A stretch of DNA of 64,000 nucleotides from Verrucomicrobiaceae bacterium (lineage in GTDB: Bacteria > Verrucomicrobiota > Verrucomicrobiia > Verrucomicrobiales > Verrucomicrobiaceae): contig JADJPW010000001.1 of NCBI GenBank assembly GCA_016713035.1, positions 124,001 to 188,000 of the forward strand. Reading direction: 5' to 3'. Below are positions 19,795 to 29,276 of the stretch, piece by piece. Every line of letters begins with the position of its first letter. The stretch's first letter is position 1. The notes beneath the pieces were generated by a model, which saw only the letters and a list, made by a program, of their open reading frames with translations, did no database searches and was not told where the DNA came from. The position numbers and the translations under genes are program-made.

Positions 19795-21315
19795 CTAATC
19801 CTCCAAATACACTGCATACACCCGCGCCATGCTCTGCGGCGGGAAATGCACCCTGAGGGCGATTTTTTGGCCTACGGGCAGCGATTTGGCAAAGGTGATG
19901 GGCACACGCACACCATTCGCACCTACCTCGGCCTCATAGCCGGCCAAAACATGGTCCAATGGATCTAGAAGCTGAATCTTCAGCGGCTGCTCCTTGGTTA
20001 CACCGTCCACATTCAGCGCGATCCGCTGCGCCGCGAAGGCACTGGTGATGAAGAGCCCCTCCTCCTCCGCGACTTTTCGCGACAGGGAGCCAAATCCATC
20101 CCGTCGCAGCGTCGCGAGCCCGATGTCCATATCCTCCAGCACGCCACCCGTGTCCCAGTGTGAGTACCAGATCATCGTTTTGTCCCCCTCATTCACAAAG
20201 GCGTGCCCCTGCAGGATCGCCACATCATCCCACTCGCCTTCCCTGCCCCGTGGGATGATCTGAAAGCCCGGCACGGGCTCACGGAAATGCACGCCGTCAT
20301 TGCTCATCACCAGCCCCAGATCGACTCGCACGCCGAAATTCCAGCTCTTGCCTTTCGGTGGAGCTTCTGCTGCATCCTGCCACATGCCGTGCAGACCGAC
20401 GAGCACATTCCCCCGGTTCCAAATCCCAGCTCCCATGTGCATCTGGCGGCCTTTTACCGGCGGATTCACGAGCTGCTCCGGCCGTGCACAGGCCAGAGCT
20501 TTCGCCTTCGACCACGAGAGGAAATCTGGTGAGCGATATGCCAGCATGTCACGCCCGATGTCACTCCCATCTGCCCGCCATGACCACGGGCTAATGAGCT
20601 GCCCGGTGGCATAATAGAAGTCTCCAAAGCGATACAAACCGCTCACTTCAAAGCGCTCGCCACCCGCATTCACGGGTCGATCCCCGACGCATCTCCATCG
20701 CAGACCGTCCGCACTCGTCGCTGTGACGAATGCACCCCAGCGCCGCTCATTGGGGCCTATTTTACTGCGTCCGCCCTTCACTTCATCAAAGGGCATGTGT
20801 GCGATGAAGGCACATTTGTAGCGTTTTGCCGGATCTGGCTCCTCCGGCTCATAAAGCACGGAGAGGAAGTCATTCACGCGTGTCATGGAATGAGGATCAC
20901 CCTCGATGAGGCAGATGTTGTTCTTCGTATTTCCACCGAACTCCACGAGTCCCAGCTCTGGCTTGGTCCATGTCACTCCATCTTTGCTCTCCGCATAGCA
21001 CATCGGCCGCCACCAGCCCGGTGCCTGCCCCGCTTTGATCTCTGGCTCATGCATGCCGAGATACCACATGCGAAAGGTGCCCCCCTGCTTCATCACGGTG
21101 CCGTAAAGAATGGCATGGCCATGATCCGGGGCACCTGGTGGCCCACTGCGTAGCACTGGATTGGCTGGATGCTTTTGCGCCGTCTCTAGCGTCAGCTTCA
21201 AATTGTGCTGCCAAGCGATGTTTTGGTCATCAAAAGCGAAAAACACCTGCTCACCCGCTTGGCTGAAGCACATGGAAGCGATGAGGATGGAAAAGAAAAT
21301 GGCGCTGGGCTTCAT
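19795..21315 (-). CDS. Secreted five-bladed beta-propeller protein, glycoside-hydrolase-like
   Basis: The protein of about 506 residues has a signal peptide (FFSILIASMCFSQAGE). Beta-propeller features typical of GH32/GH43/GH130-like proteins follow: FRMWYLGMHEP, CYAESKDGVTWTKPELGLVEF, ATSADGLRWRC, LGLVMSNDGVHFREP and MIWYSHWDTGG. The final ~90 residues are a beta-sandwich. The frame is open upstream to 21486, but the ATG at 21315 directly precedes the signal peptide. It may bind or cleave an extracellular glycan; catalytic acids cannot be assigned with confidence. Confidence 0.72.
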   Translation of the reverse strand: MKPSAIFFSILIASMCFSQAGEQVFFAFDDQNIAWQHNLKLTLETAQKHPANPVLRSGPPGAPDHGHAILYGTVMKQGGTFRMWYLGMHEPEIKAGQAPGWWRPMCYAESKDGVTWTKPELGLVEFGGNTKNNICLIEGDPHSMTRVNDFLSVLYEPEEPDPAKRYKCAFIAHMPFDEVKGGRSKIGPNERRWGAFVTATSADGLRWRCVGDRPVNAGGERFEVSGLYRFGDFYYATGQLISPWSWRADGSDIGRDMLAYRSPDFLSWSKAKALACARPEQLVNPPVKGRQMHMGAGIWNRGNVLVGLHGMWQDAAEAPPKGKSWNFGVRVDLGLVMSNDGVHFREPVPGFQIIPRGREGEWDDVAILQGHAFVNEGDKTMIWYSHWDTGGVLEDMDIGLATLRRDGFGSLSRKVAEEEGLFITSAFAAQRIALNVDGVTKEQPLKIQLLDPLDHVLAGYEAEVGANGVRVPITFAKSLPVGQKIALRVHFPPQSMARVYAVYLED

Positions 21316-21484
21316 GGATACGGTCGGTGAGTGCTCCATCCAATACGTCTCTGTCCGTAGGTCTTCGTTTAGATATTCGTTCCTGTAAGCCAGTGATGTC
21401 CCTCCTGCCAGGGGCGGGCAGAGTTCTGCGTGGTGCATCAAAAGACCTTCTTCTGTGCATGCAGCACCCAGCGAGGAAGTCTGC

Positions 21485-21512
21485 ACTTTGAACCTTGAAC
21501 TTTAAATCTCGG
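21485..21512. repeat. Short degenerate repeat (TTTGAACCTTGAACTTTAAA type) upstream of rlmI-like gene
   Basis: A run of near-copies of TTGAACT lies in the divergent gap between the propeller gene and the methyltransferase gene. It is one of several simple repeats of similar style in this window. Confidence 0.35.
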
Positions 21513-21528
21513 ACCCGATAGAAAGCGC

Positions 21529-22809
21529 ATGCGTCCAGCTCCGCGCTCCAATCATCCCTCTCGCTCGAATCGTCCCCACCGACGCCCACCGCCACCTGCT
21601 GCCCCCGTGATGGCGGTGCCCGGCGCTGAGGCGTGGAAGACGCCCTGGGCGCAGATGAAGTATTTCTCCTTCAATCCGGCCGTTTACCCGAACATGCTCA
21701 CTGCCGTCTCGCCTGATGCAGGGCCAGGCGACCTCGTGAATGTGTATGACAAGGAGGGAAATCGCTTTGGCACCGGTTTTTACAACGGGAAGGCCCGCGT
21801 ACCACTCCGCGTGCTCGATCATCATCACGAGGACTTCGATGAAGCGGCGCTCGATGCACGCTTGGAGGCTGCGATCGACCTGCGGTTAAATACCTTGCGT
21901 CTCAATGACGTCTCGGATGCCTGGCGGGTCATTCACAGCGACGGGGATGGGCTTAGTGGCCTCATCGTAGATCGCTACGCGGACGTACTGAGCATCGAAG
22001 TGACCACCCTGGGCATCTGGCAGCGACTACGGCGCTGGCTACCCCGGCTGCATGAGCGGCTGGGCACGAAGCAGCACGTCATCGAAGTCGATCCCGACAT
22101 CGCCCGCATCGAGGCCATCCGCCGAGCCGATGTGCCGGAGGCTGATGATGAGGCTCCGCGCAGTATCCGCATCCGTGAGCACGGCGTGCGCTATCAGGTG
22201 AGTTTTGAGGATGGGCATAAAACAGGCTTCTTCTGCGATCAGCGAGAAAATCGCGTTCGATTCGCCCAAATGGCCCGTGGGCACCGGGTGCTCGATCTTT
22301 GCTGCTACACGGGCGGATTCGCTCTAGCCGCCAAAGTTCTCGGTGGCTGCGAAGATGTGACGGGCGTCGATTTGGACGAAAAAGCCATCGCTCAGGCCAA
22401 AAAGAACGCCGATCTCAATCAAACCCGCCTCACCTGGACCCACGGTGACACCTTCACCTGGGGCCGCCAGATGCAGCAGAATGGCGAGCAATGGGACGCC
22501 GTCGTGCTCGACCCACCAAAACTCATCCACACCCGTGAACCGGAGGAAGCCCAGCTCGGCCGGAACAAATACTATGACATGAATGTCGTGGCCCTGAGTC
22601 TGCTACGGCGCGGGGGGCTCTTTGTGAGCTGCTCCTGCTCAGGGCTGCTGGATGTGGCAGAGTTTGAGGAGATCGTGATGCGTGCCGCCCACCGCAGCAA
22701 GCGCCGCCTCCAGATCCTCGACCGCCCCGGCGCAGGCGCAGACCACCCTGTGATGTCCAACTGCCCCGACGGCCGCTATTTGAAGACCCTGTGGGCCGTG
22801 GCGCTTTGA
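21529..22809 (+). CDS. rlmI: Class I SAM-dependent rRNA methyltransferase (RlmI-like)
   Basis: The 426-residue protein matches the RlmI/YccW family, which makes 5-methylcytosine in 23S rRNA. After a Pro/Arg-rich tail of about 30 residues comes a PUA-like domain (~45-120), a linker with the IVDRYAD motif, then the methyltransferase domain with VLDLCCYTGGFAL (SAM binding, ~260), VTGVDLDEKAI and the catalytic-loop VVLDPPKL at ~330. SCSCSG near residue 365 is the conserved cysteine stretch of the family. The specific target site is inferred from the family only. Confidence 0.85.
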   Translation: MRPAPRSNHPSRSNRPHRRPPPPAAPVMAVPGAEAWKTPWAQMKYFSFNPAVYPNMLTAVSPDAGPGDLVNVYDKEGNRFGTGFYNGKARVPLRVLDHHHEDFDEAALDARLEAAIDLRLNTLRLNDVSDAWRVIHSDGDGLSGLIVDRYADVLSIEVTTLGIWQRLRRWLPRLHERLGTKQHVIEVDPDIARIEAIRRADVPEADDEAPRSIRIREHGVRYQVSFEDGHKTGFFCDQRENRVRFAQMARGHRVLDLCCYTGGFALAAKVLGGCEDVTGVDLDEKAIAQAKKNADLNQTRLTWTHGDTFTWGRQMQQNGEQWDAVVLDPPKLIHTREPEEAQLGRNKYYDMNVVALSLLRRGGLFVSCSCSGLLDVAEFEEIVMRAAHRSKRRLQILDRPGAGADHPVMSNCPDGRYLKTLWAVAL

Positions 22810-22903
22810 GGGCTCTGATTACAATTTCATTCTCCGCCTCAGCACAATCTGTTGCCAATCCGCCACTGGGATTTCACAAAACACGAGGACCGAGTGCGTC
22901 AAA

Positions 22904-25423
22904 TCACAGCTCGATCTTCATCGCTGGTGGCGGCGTGAGCTTGAGCGTGGGTGGAGCGTCTTCGGGCTCGGCACCAGGATCGACTGGGATGGCTTTTTTC
23001 ACTGGGGAGCCGTCTTCATTCACTGGAGCGGCCTTGGGCGTGGCCACAGCAGAGTTGTAGGGGTCCACTCCGATGACGGTGACACCTCGCATGCGCACCG
23101 GCTCGACATGGGCCCACTTGGCCCCTTCGGGGATCAATGAGGCATCGGGGGATGCTGCATCGAGTGCCGCACTCTGTGTGAAAGCGGCGATGTCCATGCC
23201 GAGTCCATCACCGGTGTGGGTGGAGCAGAAGCCGTCGATGATCGTGCCTGCGCGGACATATTCCATGTAGGTGTTACGCACGGATTTTTCGATCCCGTCG
23301 GGGCCTTTGACCTTCTCGTAGCAGTAGTCGGTGGCCCGCAGTCCACTCTGGCGGCAGAGCTCGACACGCTCTGCGACTTCTGGCGGGGCTATTTCCACGG
23401 CGGGATACGAGGCGGTGGCAGCATTGATGATTTCTGTCCAAGCAGGGAGCACGACTTTGCTGGAGAAGGCACCTGGGTAGATGGTTTTTTGCTTATCAAA
23501 GCCTGCCCATACTCCGCAGGTGACGCTGGAGGTGTAGCCGAGGAACCAGAGGTCTTTGAAATCGTAATGCGTCCCCGTTTTTCCTGCGACGGGGAAGTCC
23601 CCCAGCTTGTAATCCGTCACGGCGAGGCTGCCGGTCCCTGTGTGCAGCGCCTCGACGAGGCAGGTGTGCGTCTGATAGGCCGCGATGGGGTCCATGCTCT
23701 GCACGGGAGCCTGCTCGGCATCGGGGATTTGGAAGACGACATTGTCCTGCGCATCGGTGATGCGCTGGATGACGCGGAGCTTCTGCGGGCGACTGCCGAG
23801 AGTGGGAAAGTTCGAATAAGCGAGGCACATATCACCCAGACGGCACTCACTGGAGCCGAGGAAGAGATTCTGATACTCACTGAGGGTGGAGGAGATGCCG
23901 GCACGGGTGGCGGTGTCCTTCACGGCCTGCAGTCCTACTTTTTCCCCCAAGTTCATGACGGGGCTATTGCGACCACGGATGAGCGCATCCCGCAGGCTGA
24001 CATCGGCCATGATGTGCTTTGGAGAGTCTTCTTCGGTGCCCCACTCGCCGAGCCAGCCTCCGTCACCACCGATCTGCACACGGCGATTGTCAAAGGGCAT
24101 GGCACTCACCTTGGAGCCGGGATAAACACCGCGCTGACTGAAGGCCGCCGCATAGACAAATGGCGTGAAGGCTGTGCCCGCCGGACGGAGGCCATCCATG
24201 GCACGATTGAACTGGCTGTCGGCGAAATCACGGCTTCCGACCATCGCGAGGACGCTGCCGTCTTTGTTATCCATGACGAGGGCGGCTCCCTGGAGGTACT
24301 CGGGGCGCGGGCGGGGCGTGTCGGGGGCGATTTCTCCTTTGCGCAGCTTGGTAGTGTAGTCGGTGAGGATGGTTTTGTACTGGTCGTAGGTCTGGTGCTC
24401 GTAACCGGGGTGCTTTTCGACTTCCGCGAGGTGCTTGGTGATGGCGGACTCGACCTGACGCTGGAGGCCCTGGTCGATGCTGGTGTAGATTTTAAATCCA
24501 CCGATGGAGGCCTTTTCCTCGCCAATGAGATTCATGACCTCCGAGCTGACGGTGTCAAAGATGCTGCTCTGACGCATATTCGCACTCTGAGGTGCCGTGG
24601 CCATGGGCTTGAGCTTCAGCTTTTCTGCGACATCGCGAGTGAGAGTGCCCTCGATGACCATACGCTCCAGCACATAGTTGCGCTCCTTGATGGCGCGGAC
24701 GGGGTTTTTCAGGGGCTGGATGTTATTCGGGCTCTTGATGAGGCCGACGATGGTGGCTGACTCCTCTATGGTGAGCTCTTTCACGTCTTTGCCGAAGTAA
24801 CCGCGTGCAGCGGCCTGGACCCCATAAAAATTCGCCCCGAAGAAGATGCGGTTGAGATACATCTCCAGGATCTCGAACTTGGAAAAGTGCTTTTCCAGCC
24901 GCTGGGCAAGGAAGGCCTCCAAGATTTTTCGCTTATAGCTCTTTTCCATGAGTTGGAAGGTCTGGCGGGCGAGCTGCTGGGTGATGGTGGAGGCCCCCTG
25001 AGTGACCTCACCAGCACGGAGGTTCAGCCACACAGCACGGGTGAGGCCGATGTAGTCCACCCCATCATGCTGAAAGAAGCGGCTATCTTCCTGGGCGATC
25101 AAGGCATCGATAAAGTGCTGCGGCACATCCTTGATCGCGATCGGCGTGCGATTGAGCACGTAGATACGGGCCAGCTCCTCCGCGTCGCGGTCATAGATGA
25201 CACTGGAGGCTTCCAGCTTTTTGAGCTCGTTCAGGTCGAATTTTTCCGCCTCGATTCGTAGCGGGGCCATGATGACGCTGTAAACGCCAATGACCGCCAC
25301 GATGCCGAGAAGGAACAGGGCGACGAGAGCGCTGAACCAGGCACGCTTATAAAATGGCAGTCGTAGGCCGGCTTCGCCGCGCCAATTGGACTGGGGTCTG
25401 AGTGCAGGATCGAATCCCTTCAT
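22904..25423 (-). CDS. Class A penicillin-binding protein (PBP1-like) with a degenerate transpeptidase site
   Basis: The chain of 839 residues has one N-terminal membrane helix, a GT51 glycosyltransferase domain with intact motifs (EDSRFFQHDGVD, TQGASTITQQLARQTF, EILEMYLNRIFFG) and a transpeptidase-type domain. In the latter, the place of the SxxK nucleophile motif (normally PGSSFKPF) reads AGTAFTPF, so both the Ser and the Lys are Thr. The second motif SxN reads GRN. Only KTGT (GKTGTHYD) is kept. The glycan-polymerising half therefore looks active while acyl-transfer looks impaired. The gene is monocistronic and divergent from polX. Confidence 0.87.
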   Translation of the reverse strand: MKGFDPALRPQSNWRGEAGLRLPFYKRAWFSALVALFLLGIVAVIGVYSVIMAPLRIEAEKFDLNELKKLEASSVIYDRDAEELARIYVLNRTPIAIKDVPQHFIDALIAQEDSRFFQHDGVDYIGLTRAVWLNLRAGEVTQGASTITQQLARQTFQLMEKSYKRKILEAFLAQRLEKHFSKFEILEMYLNRIFFGANFYGVQAAARGYFGKDVKELTIEESATIVGLIKSPNNIQPLKNPVRAIKERNYVLERMVIEGTLTRDVAEKLKLKPMATAPQSANMRQSSIFDTVSSEVMNLIGEEKASIGGFKIYTSIDQGLQRQVESAITKHLAEVEKHPGYEHQTYDQYKTILTDYTTKLRKGEIAPDTPRPRPEYLQGAALVMDNKDGSVLAMVGSRDFADSQFNRAMDGLRPAGTAFTPFVYAAAFSQRGVYPGSKVSAMPFDNRRVQIGGDGGWLGEWGTEEDSPKHIMADVSLRDALIRGRNSPVMNLGEKVGLQAVKDTATRAGISSTLSEYQNLFLGSSECRLGDMCLAYSNFPTLGSRPQKLRVIQRITDAQDNVVFQIPDAEQAPVQSMDPIAAYQTHTCLVEALHTGTGSLAVTDYKLGDFPVAGKTGTHYDFKDLWFLGYTSSVTCGVWAGFDKQKTIYPGAFSSKVVLPAWTEIINAATASYPAVEIAPPEVAERVELCRQSGLRATDYCYEKVKGPDGIEKSVRNTYMEYVRAGTIIDGFCSTHTGDGLGMDIAAFTQSAALDAASPDASLIPEGAKWAHVEPVRMRGVTVIGVDPYNSAVATPKAAPVNEDGSPVKKAIPVDPGAEPEDAPPTLKLTPPPAMKIEL

Positions 25424-25548
25424 GAAAAGTGGGTGGAGGTGCTAGTGGGCACGGATGTTAGGCCAGATTAAGAGGCTGGCAATGCCGGGAAAAGCGGAAT
25501 GTCGTTTGCCGAAGCTCGATTCTGGGGCACTACCCGCCTCAGAATCCC

Positions 25549-27276
25549 ATGACACGCCAGGACGCCGCCGCCATCTTTGAACGCATCGCCACTTTGCTCG
25601 AGCTAAAGGGCGAAAACCCCTTCAAAACACGGGCCTACCGCGCTGGCGCAGAGATCGTGGAGAGCTACAGCGGCGACATCATGAAAATGGCGGCTGAAAA
25701 CCAGCTCGCAGGCATCAAGGGCCTCGGTGAGGCCCTCCGCGATAAGCTGCATGAGATGGCGACGACCGGAAAACTCGTGTTTTACGAAAAACTGCGATCC
25801 GAGTTCCCAGAGACACTTTTTGAGCTTTTTGACATCCAGGGCCTTGGACCGAAAAAAGTGGCCGCACTGCACTCGCAGCTCGGAGTGGGCAGTATTGCCG
25901 ATTTGAAGCGAGTTTGCGAAGACGGCTCCGCTGCGGCGCTTTCCGGCTTCGGAGCCAAAACGGTGGCCAAAATCCTCGAAAGCATCGCTTTTCACGAACA
26001 GCACGCCTCTGAGTTCCGGCTCGATCAGGTCTATCCGGTGGTGCAGACCATGCTGGAGGCACTGCGTGAGCATCCAGCGGCCTCACGCGTGGAGATTTGC
26101 GGCAGTTTTAGGCGTGGAAAGGAGACCGTGCATGATCTGGACTTCCTAGTCGCCACCAAGCAGCCAGAGGCCGTCATCGCCGCTTTCGTCAAACTACCAC
26201 AGGTGGTCGATGTCATCGCCCAGGGAGCCACCAAGGCCAGCGTACACGTAGAAAACGGCCTCCAGTGTGATCTACGAGCTGTTTCGAGCGCCGAATTCCC
26301 CTTTGCCCTGGCCTACTTCACCGGCAGCAAGGAGCACAATGTGGCCATCCGCGGGCGGGCACTCACGCAGGGGCTCTCGCTCAATGAATACGGCTTCACC
26401 GCCACGAATGATGGCGCGGCCCTGCCAGAGGTGCATGAAGAGCGGGATATTTACCGCGCACTCGGCCTAGACTACATCGAGCCTGAGTTGCGTGAGAACA
26501 CTGGTGAGATCGACGCTGCCGAGCAGGGCAAACTACCACGCCTCATCGAGCTGGAGAATCTGCGCGGCGTTTTTCACAATCACAGCACCGCCAGTGATGG
26601 CCGTGCGACACTGCGTGAGATGGCAGAGGCCGCGCAGGAGCTCGGCATGCAGTACTTCGGCATCGCAGATCACAGTAAGTCATCCTTCCAAGCCAACGGC
26701 CTCGATGAAAAGCGCCTCCTGGCCCAGATCGACGAAATCCGCGCACTCAATGCCGAATACGAAGGCTTCCGCATTTTCACCGGCAGTGAGGTGGACATCC
26801 TCAAAGACGGCACGCTCGACTTCCCAGACGAAATCCTCGCCCAGCTCGATTACACCGTGGCCAGCGTGCACAACGTATTCAATCTGCCCGAGGCGGAGAT
26901 GACCAAACGCATCATCAAAGCCATCGAAAATCCCTACATCACCATGATCGGCCACCTCACTGGCCGGCTACTGCTCCAGCGTCCGAGTTACGCTGTCGAT
27001 GTCCCAGCCATTCTGGATGCCGCAGCCGCCACAGGCACCATCATCGAGCTCAATGCTAGCGGCTGGCGCCTGGACATGGACTGGCGCTGGTGGAAGCTCG
27101 CCCGCGATAAAGGCGTGAAATGCAGCATCAATCCCGATGCCCACAGCACCCACGGCTTGAAGGACGTCGTCTTCGGCATCCGCGCCGCCCGCAAAGGCTG
27201 GCTACGCCGTGAAGACGTCATCAACACCCTGCCCCTCGCGGAGGTGGAAAAGGCCCTCAAACTGAAACGCAAGTAA
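25549..27276 (+). CDS. polX: DNA polymerase X family with PHP exonuclease domain (PolX)
   Basis: The 575-residue protein has the full bacterial PolX layout: a helix-hairpin-helix 8-kDa-like domain (residues 1-150), the nucleotidyltransferase palm with GSFRRGKETVHDLDFLVA and a third Asp in QCDLRAV (~180-245), and a C-terminal PHP domain beginning with FHNHSTASDGR (~340) and containing the metal ligands IADHSKSS, GSEVDI and NPDAH. It works in short-gap filling and base excision repair, with 3'-5' exonuclease activity in the PHP domain. It is followed after 20 bp by a methyltransferase gene. Confidence 0.95.
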   Translation: MTRQDAAAIFERIATLLELKGENPFKTRAYRAGAEIVESYSGDIMKMAAENQLAGIKGLGEALRDKLHEMATTGKLVFYEKLRSEFPETLFELFDIQGLGPKKVAALHSQLGVGSIADLKRVCEDGSAAALSGFGAKTVAKILESIAFHEQHASEFRLDQVYPVVQTMLEALREHPAASRVEICGSFRRGKETVHDLDFLVATKQPEAVIAAFVKLPQVVDVIAQGATKASVHVENGLQCDLRAVSSAEFPFALAYFTGSKEHNVAIRGRALTQGLSLNEYGFTATNDGAALPEVHEERDIYRALGLDYIEPELRENTGEIDAAEQGKLPRLIELENLRGVFHNHSTASDGRATLREMAEAAQELGMQYFGIADHSKSSFQANGLDEKRLLAQIDEIRALNAEYEGFRIFTGSEVDILKDGTLDFPDEILAQLDYTVASVHNVFNLPEAEMTKRIIKAIENPYITMIGHLTGRLLLQRPSYAVDVPAILDAAAATGTIIELNASGWRLDMDWRWWKLARDKGVKCSINPDAHSTHGLKDVVFGIRAARKGWLRREDVINTLPLAEVEKALKLKRK

Positions 27277-27296
27277 ACTATCCCTAAGCTCTCCGC

Positions 27297-28160
27297 ATGC
27301 CCCCGCCGCCGCCCCCACCACCACGCCGCCGCCCTTTACGCTCACAGGCGCAGCATTCGCATCCGCAGCCGCAACGTGCTGCAAGCAGCAGCGGCGCTCA
27401 TCCACTGCGGGAGCATCGCACTTCCTGGGAGAAATCGGCCGATTGGTATGACCGCATCATCGGAGAGCGTGGCTCGGAGCTGTATCAGGCGGTGGTGATC
27501 CCGCAGGCGCTTCAGTTGCTCGCGGTACAGCGCGGGGAGCGTGCGCTGGATCTGGGCTGCGGCCAGGGTGTCTTTTGCCGTGCTTTGGCGCAAAAGGGCG
27601 CTGAGGTCACAGGCGTGGATGCCTCCCCTACCCTGATCCAGAAGGCCAAGACGTATCAGGTGCGGCCACCGGTGCGTTACTTGGCCCGCGATGCAGCCCA
27701 CATCGCAGATCTAGGCGAGTACGATGCCATCTCAGCCATCCTCTGTGTGCAAAACATGGAAAAACTGGCCGAGGTGACGGCTGCGGCCGCGAAGGCTCTG
27801 AAACCCGGTGGGCGCATGCTCTGGGTAATGAATCACCCGGCCTTCCGCATCCCACGCCAGAGTGCCTGGGGTTTTGAGGACGATCGAAAAATCCAATACC
27901 GCCGCATCGACGCTTATAGCAGCGAGCTGAGCATCCCCATCGTGATGCATCCCGGCAAGCACGACAGCGAGAGCACCGTGAGCTTTCACCGCAGCATGGA
28001 AAGGCTCACGCAGGCAGGTTTCGCCGCCGGATTGATGCTCGGCGGCTTGCAGGAGTGGCATAGCCATAAAGAAAGCCAGCCAGGTCCCCGCGCACGCGCA
28101 GAGAATCGTGCTCGCAAAGAGTTCCCGCTCTTTCTTGCGCTGCTGTGGCGGAAGGTGTGA
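27297..28160 (+). CDS. Class I SAM-dependent methyltransferase
   Basis: A methyltransferase with a Pro/Arg/His-rich N-terminal tail (~40 residues) followed by a Rossmann core: ALDLGCGQGVFCRAL (motif I, ~80), VTGVDASPTLI (motif II), and ALKPGGRMLWVMNHPAF (motif III). The general fold resembles UbiE/COQ5-type and 'Methyltransf_11' enzymes. The substrate cannot be inferred. The 20-bp spacing to polX suggests co-transcription. Confidence 0.82.
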   Translation: MPPPPPPPPRRRPLRSQAQHSHPQPQRAASSSGAHPLREHRTSWEKSADWYDRIIGERGSELYQAVVIPQALQLLAVQRGERALDLGCGQGVFCRALAQKGAEVTGVDASPTLIQKAKTYQVRPPVRYLARDAAHIADLGEYDAISAILCVQNMEKLAEVTAAAAKALKPGGRMLWVMNHPAFRIPRQSAWGFEDDRKIQYRRIDAYSSELSIPIVMHPGKHDSESTVSFHRSMERLTQAGFAAGLMLGGLQEWHSHKESQPGPRARAENRARKEFPLFLALLWRKV

Positions 28161-28206
28161 GCTTTTATGGAGGAGCGGACGCTGAAAACAGCCCGCTTGA
28201 TTTCGA

Positions 28207-29265
28207 CTACGCCTTCAGTGCCCAATCGAGCAGTGCCTGCGCATCTCGCCACACGCTGGACTCCGTGTCATTGAGGACAATGACGATGCGGCGGCGGCCA
28301 TTGCGCTCGCCGGTGGCGATGAGGCAGTAGCCAGCGGCCTCGGTGAAGCCGGTCTTCATGCCGTCGCAGTCGCCTAGCGTGCGCAGGACGCGGTTCGTAT
28401 TCGCGAGGTCGATGACTTTGCCATCGGGCTTTTTAAACTTGTAGGTCTGGAGCCTCACGATCTCGCGGATGTCGGGCATTTGATCTGCTGCTCGTGCGAT
28501 CACGGCCAGATCGCGTGCGGTGGAGTAAGGTTGGTCCTCTGGATTGAGGCCTGGCAGGCCATGCGGGTTGATGAAATGGGTGTTTTGCAGGCCTAGTGCA
28601 GCCGCCTTCTCATTCATCTTCGTCACAAAGGCATCGAGCGAGCCAGCGTGATCGCGAGCGAGTGCCTGGGCGATGTCATTGCTGCTTTTGACCATCATGG
28701 CGGTGAGGAGCTGTCTGCGGGAGTATTTCTCTCCCTCTTTGAGGCCGAGTCGGACGGGTGAGCACTGCGTATCGCTCTTTTCGACGGTGACGATGTTATC
28801 GAGATTCCCATTTTCCACCACGAGCACGCTGGTCATGACCTTCGTGGTACTGGCGATAGGACCGCGCTTATCGGCATTCTTTTCAAAGAGCACATCCTCA
28901 CCGCGTGCATCAATCACGATGCAGCGCTCGGCATGTATTTGTGGGATAGGGCCACGCAGATTCCGAATCTCGATCTCCTGCCGGACACGGCGTGTTTTCT
29001 CGATCTCATCGGAGAGCTGCTTTTGCAGCAATTCGACGGTTTTCTCCTTGGCGAGGATGTTGGTGCGCATCTCCTCCACTGCGTGTTTTTCTTTGGCGAA
29101 ATCCGCCTCACGCTGAGCTACGGCAATGAGCTTCGCGGCGGCCTCCTCCTCACGCCAGAGGAGCTGCTGCTCACGCTTTGGGTCATCACAGCCCACGGTG
29201 AAAAGGAGCAGCACAAAAGCCGTCAGAAAGCGGACAGCGCGGTGATGGAATGGCGGGAATGGCAT
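28207..29265 (-). CDS. D-alanyl-D-alanine carboxypeptidase, lipoprotein with coiled coil
   Basis: This serine peptidase S11 (PBP5/DacA-like) trims the terminal D-Ala of peptidoglycan stem peptides. All three catalytic motifs are intact: STTK (ASTTKVMTS), SSN (VKSSNDIAQAL) and KTG (GMKTGFTEAAG). The N-terminus has a lipobox (LLFTVGC), so it is probably membrane-anchored by a lipid. Residues ~30-100 form a charged coiled coil, an unusual spacer for this family. The start at 29265 lies 11 bases after the aroD stop, making a two-gene unit. Confidence 0.9.
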   Translation of the reverse strand: MPFPPFHHRAVRFLTAFVLLLFTVGCDDPKREQQLLWREEEAAAKLIAVAQREADFAKEKHAVEEMRTNILAKEKTVELLQKQLSDEIEKTRRVRQEIEIRNLRGPIPQIHAERCIVIDARGEDVLFEKNADKRGPIASTTKVMTSVLVVENGNLDNIVTVEKSDTQCSPVRLGLKEGEKYSRRQLLTAMMVKSSNDIAQALARDHAGSLDAFVTKMNEKAAALGLQNTHFINPHGLPGLNPEDQPYSTARDLAVIARAADQMPDIREIVRLQTYKFKKPDGKVIDLANTNRVLRTLGDCDGMKTGFTEAAGYCLIATGERNGRRRIVIVLNDTESSVWRDAQALLDWALKA

Positions 29266-29276
29266 CGGAGCGGGGA

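Noticed and set aside
23216..24760. 514-codon plus-strand ORF
   Set aside because: It lies antisense to the PBP gene, whose motifs are clear.
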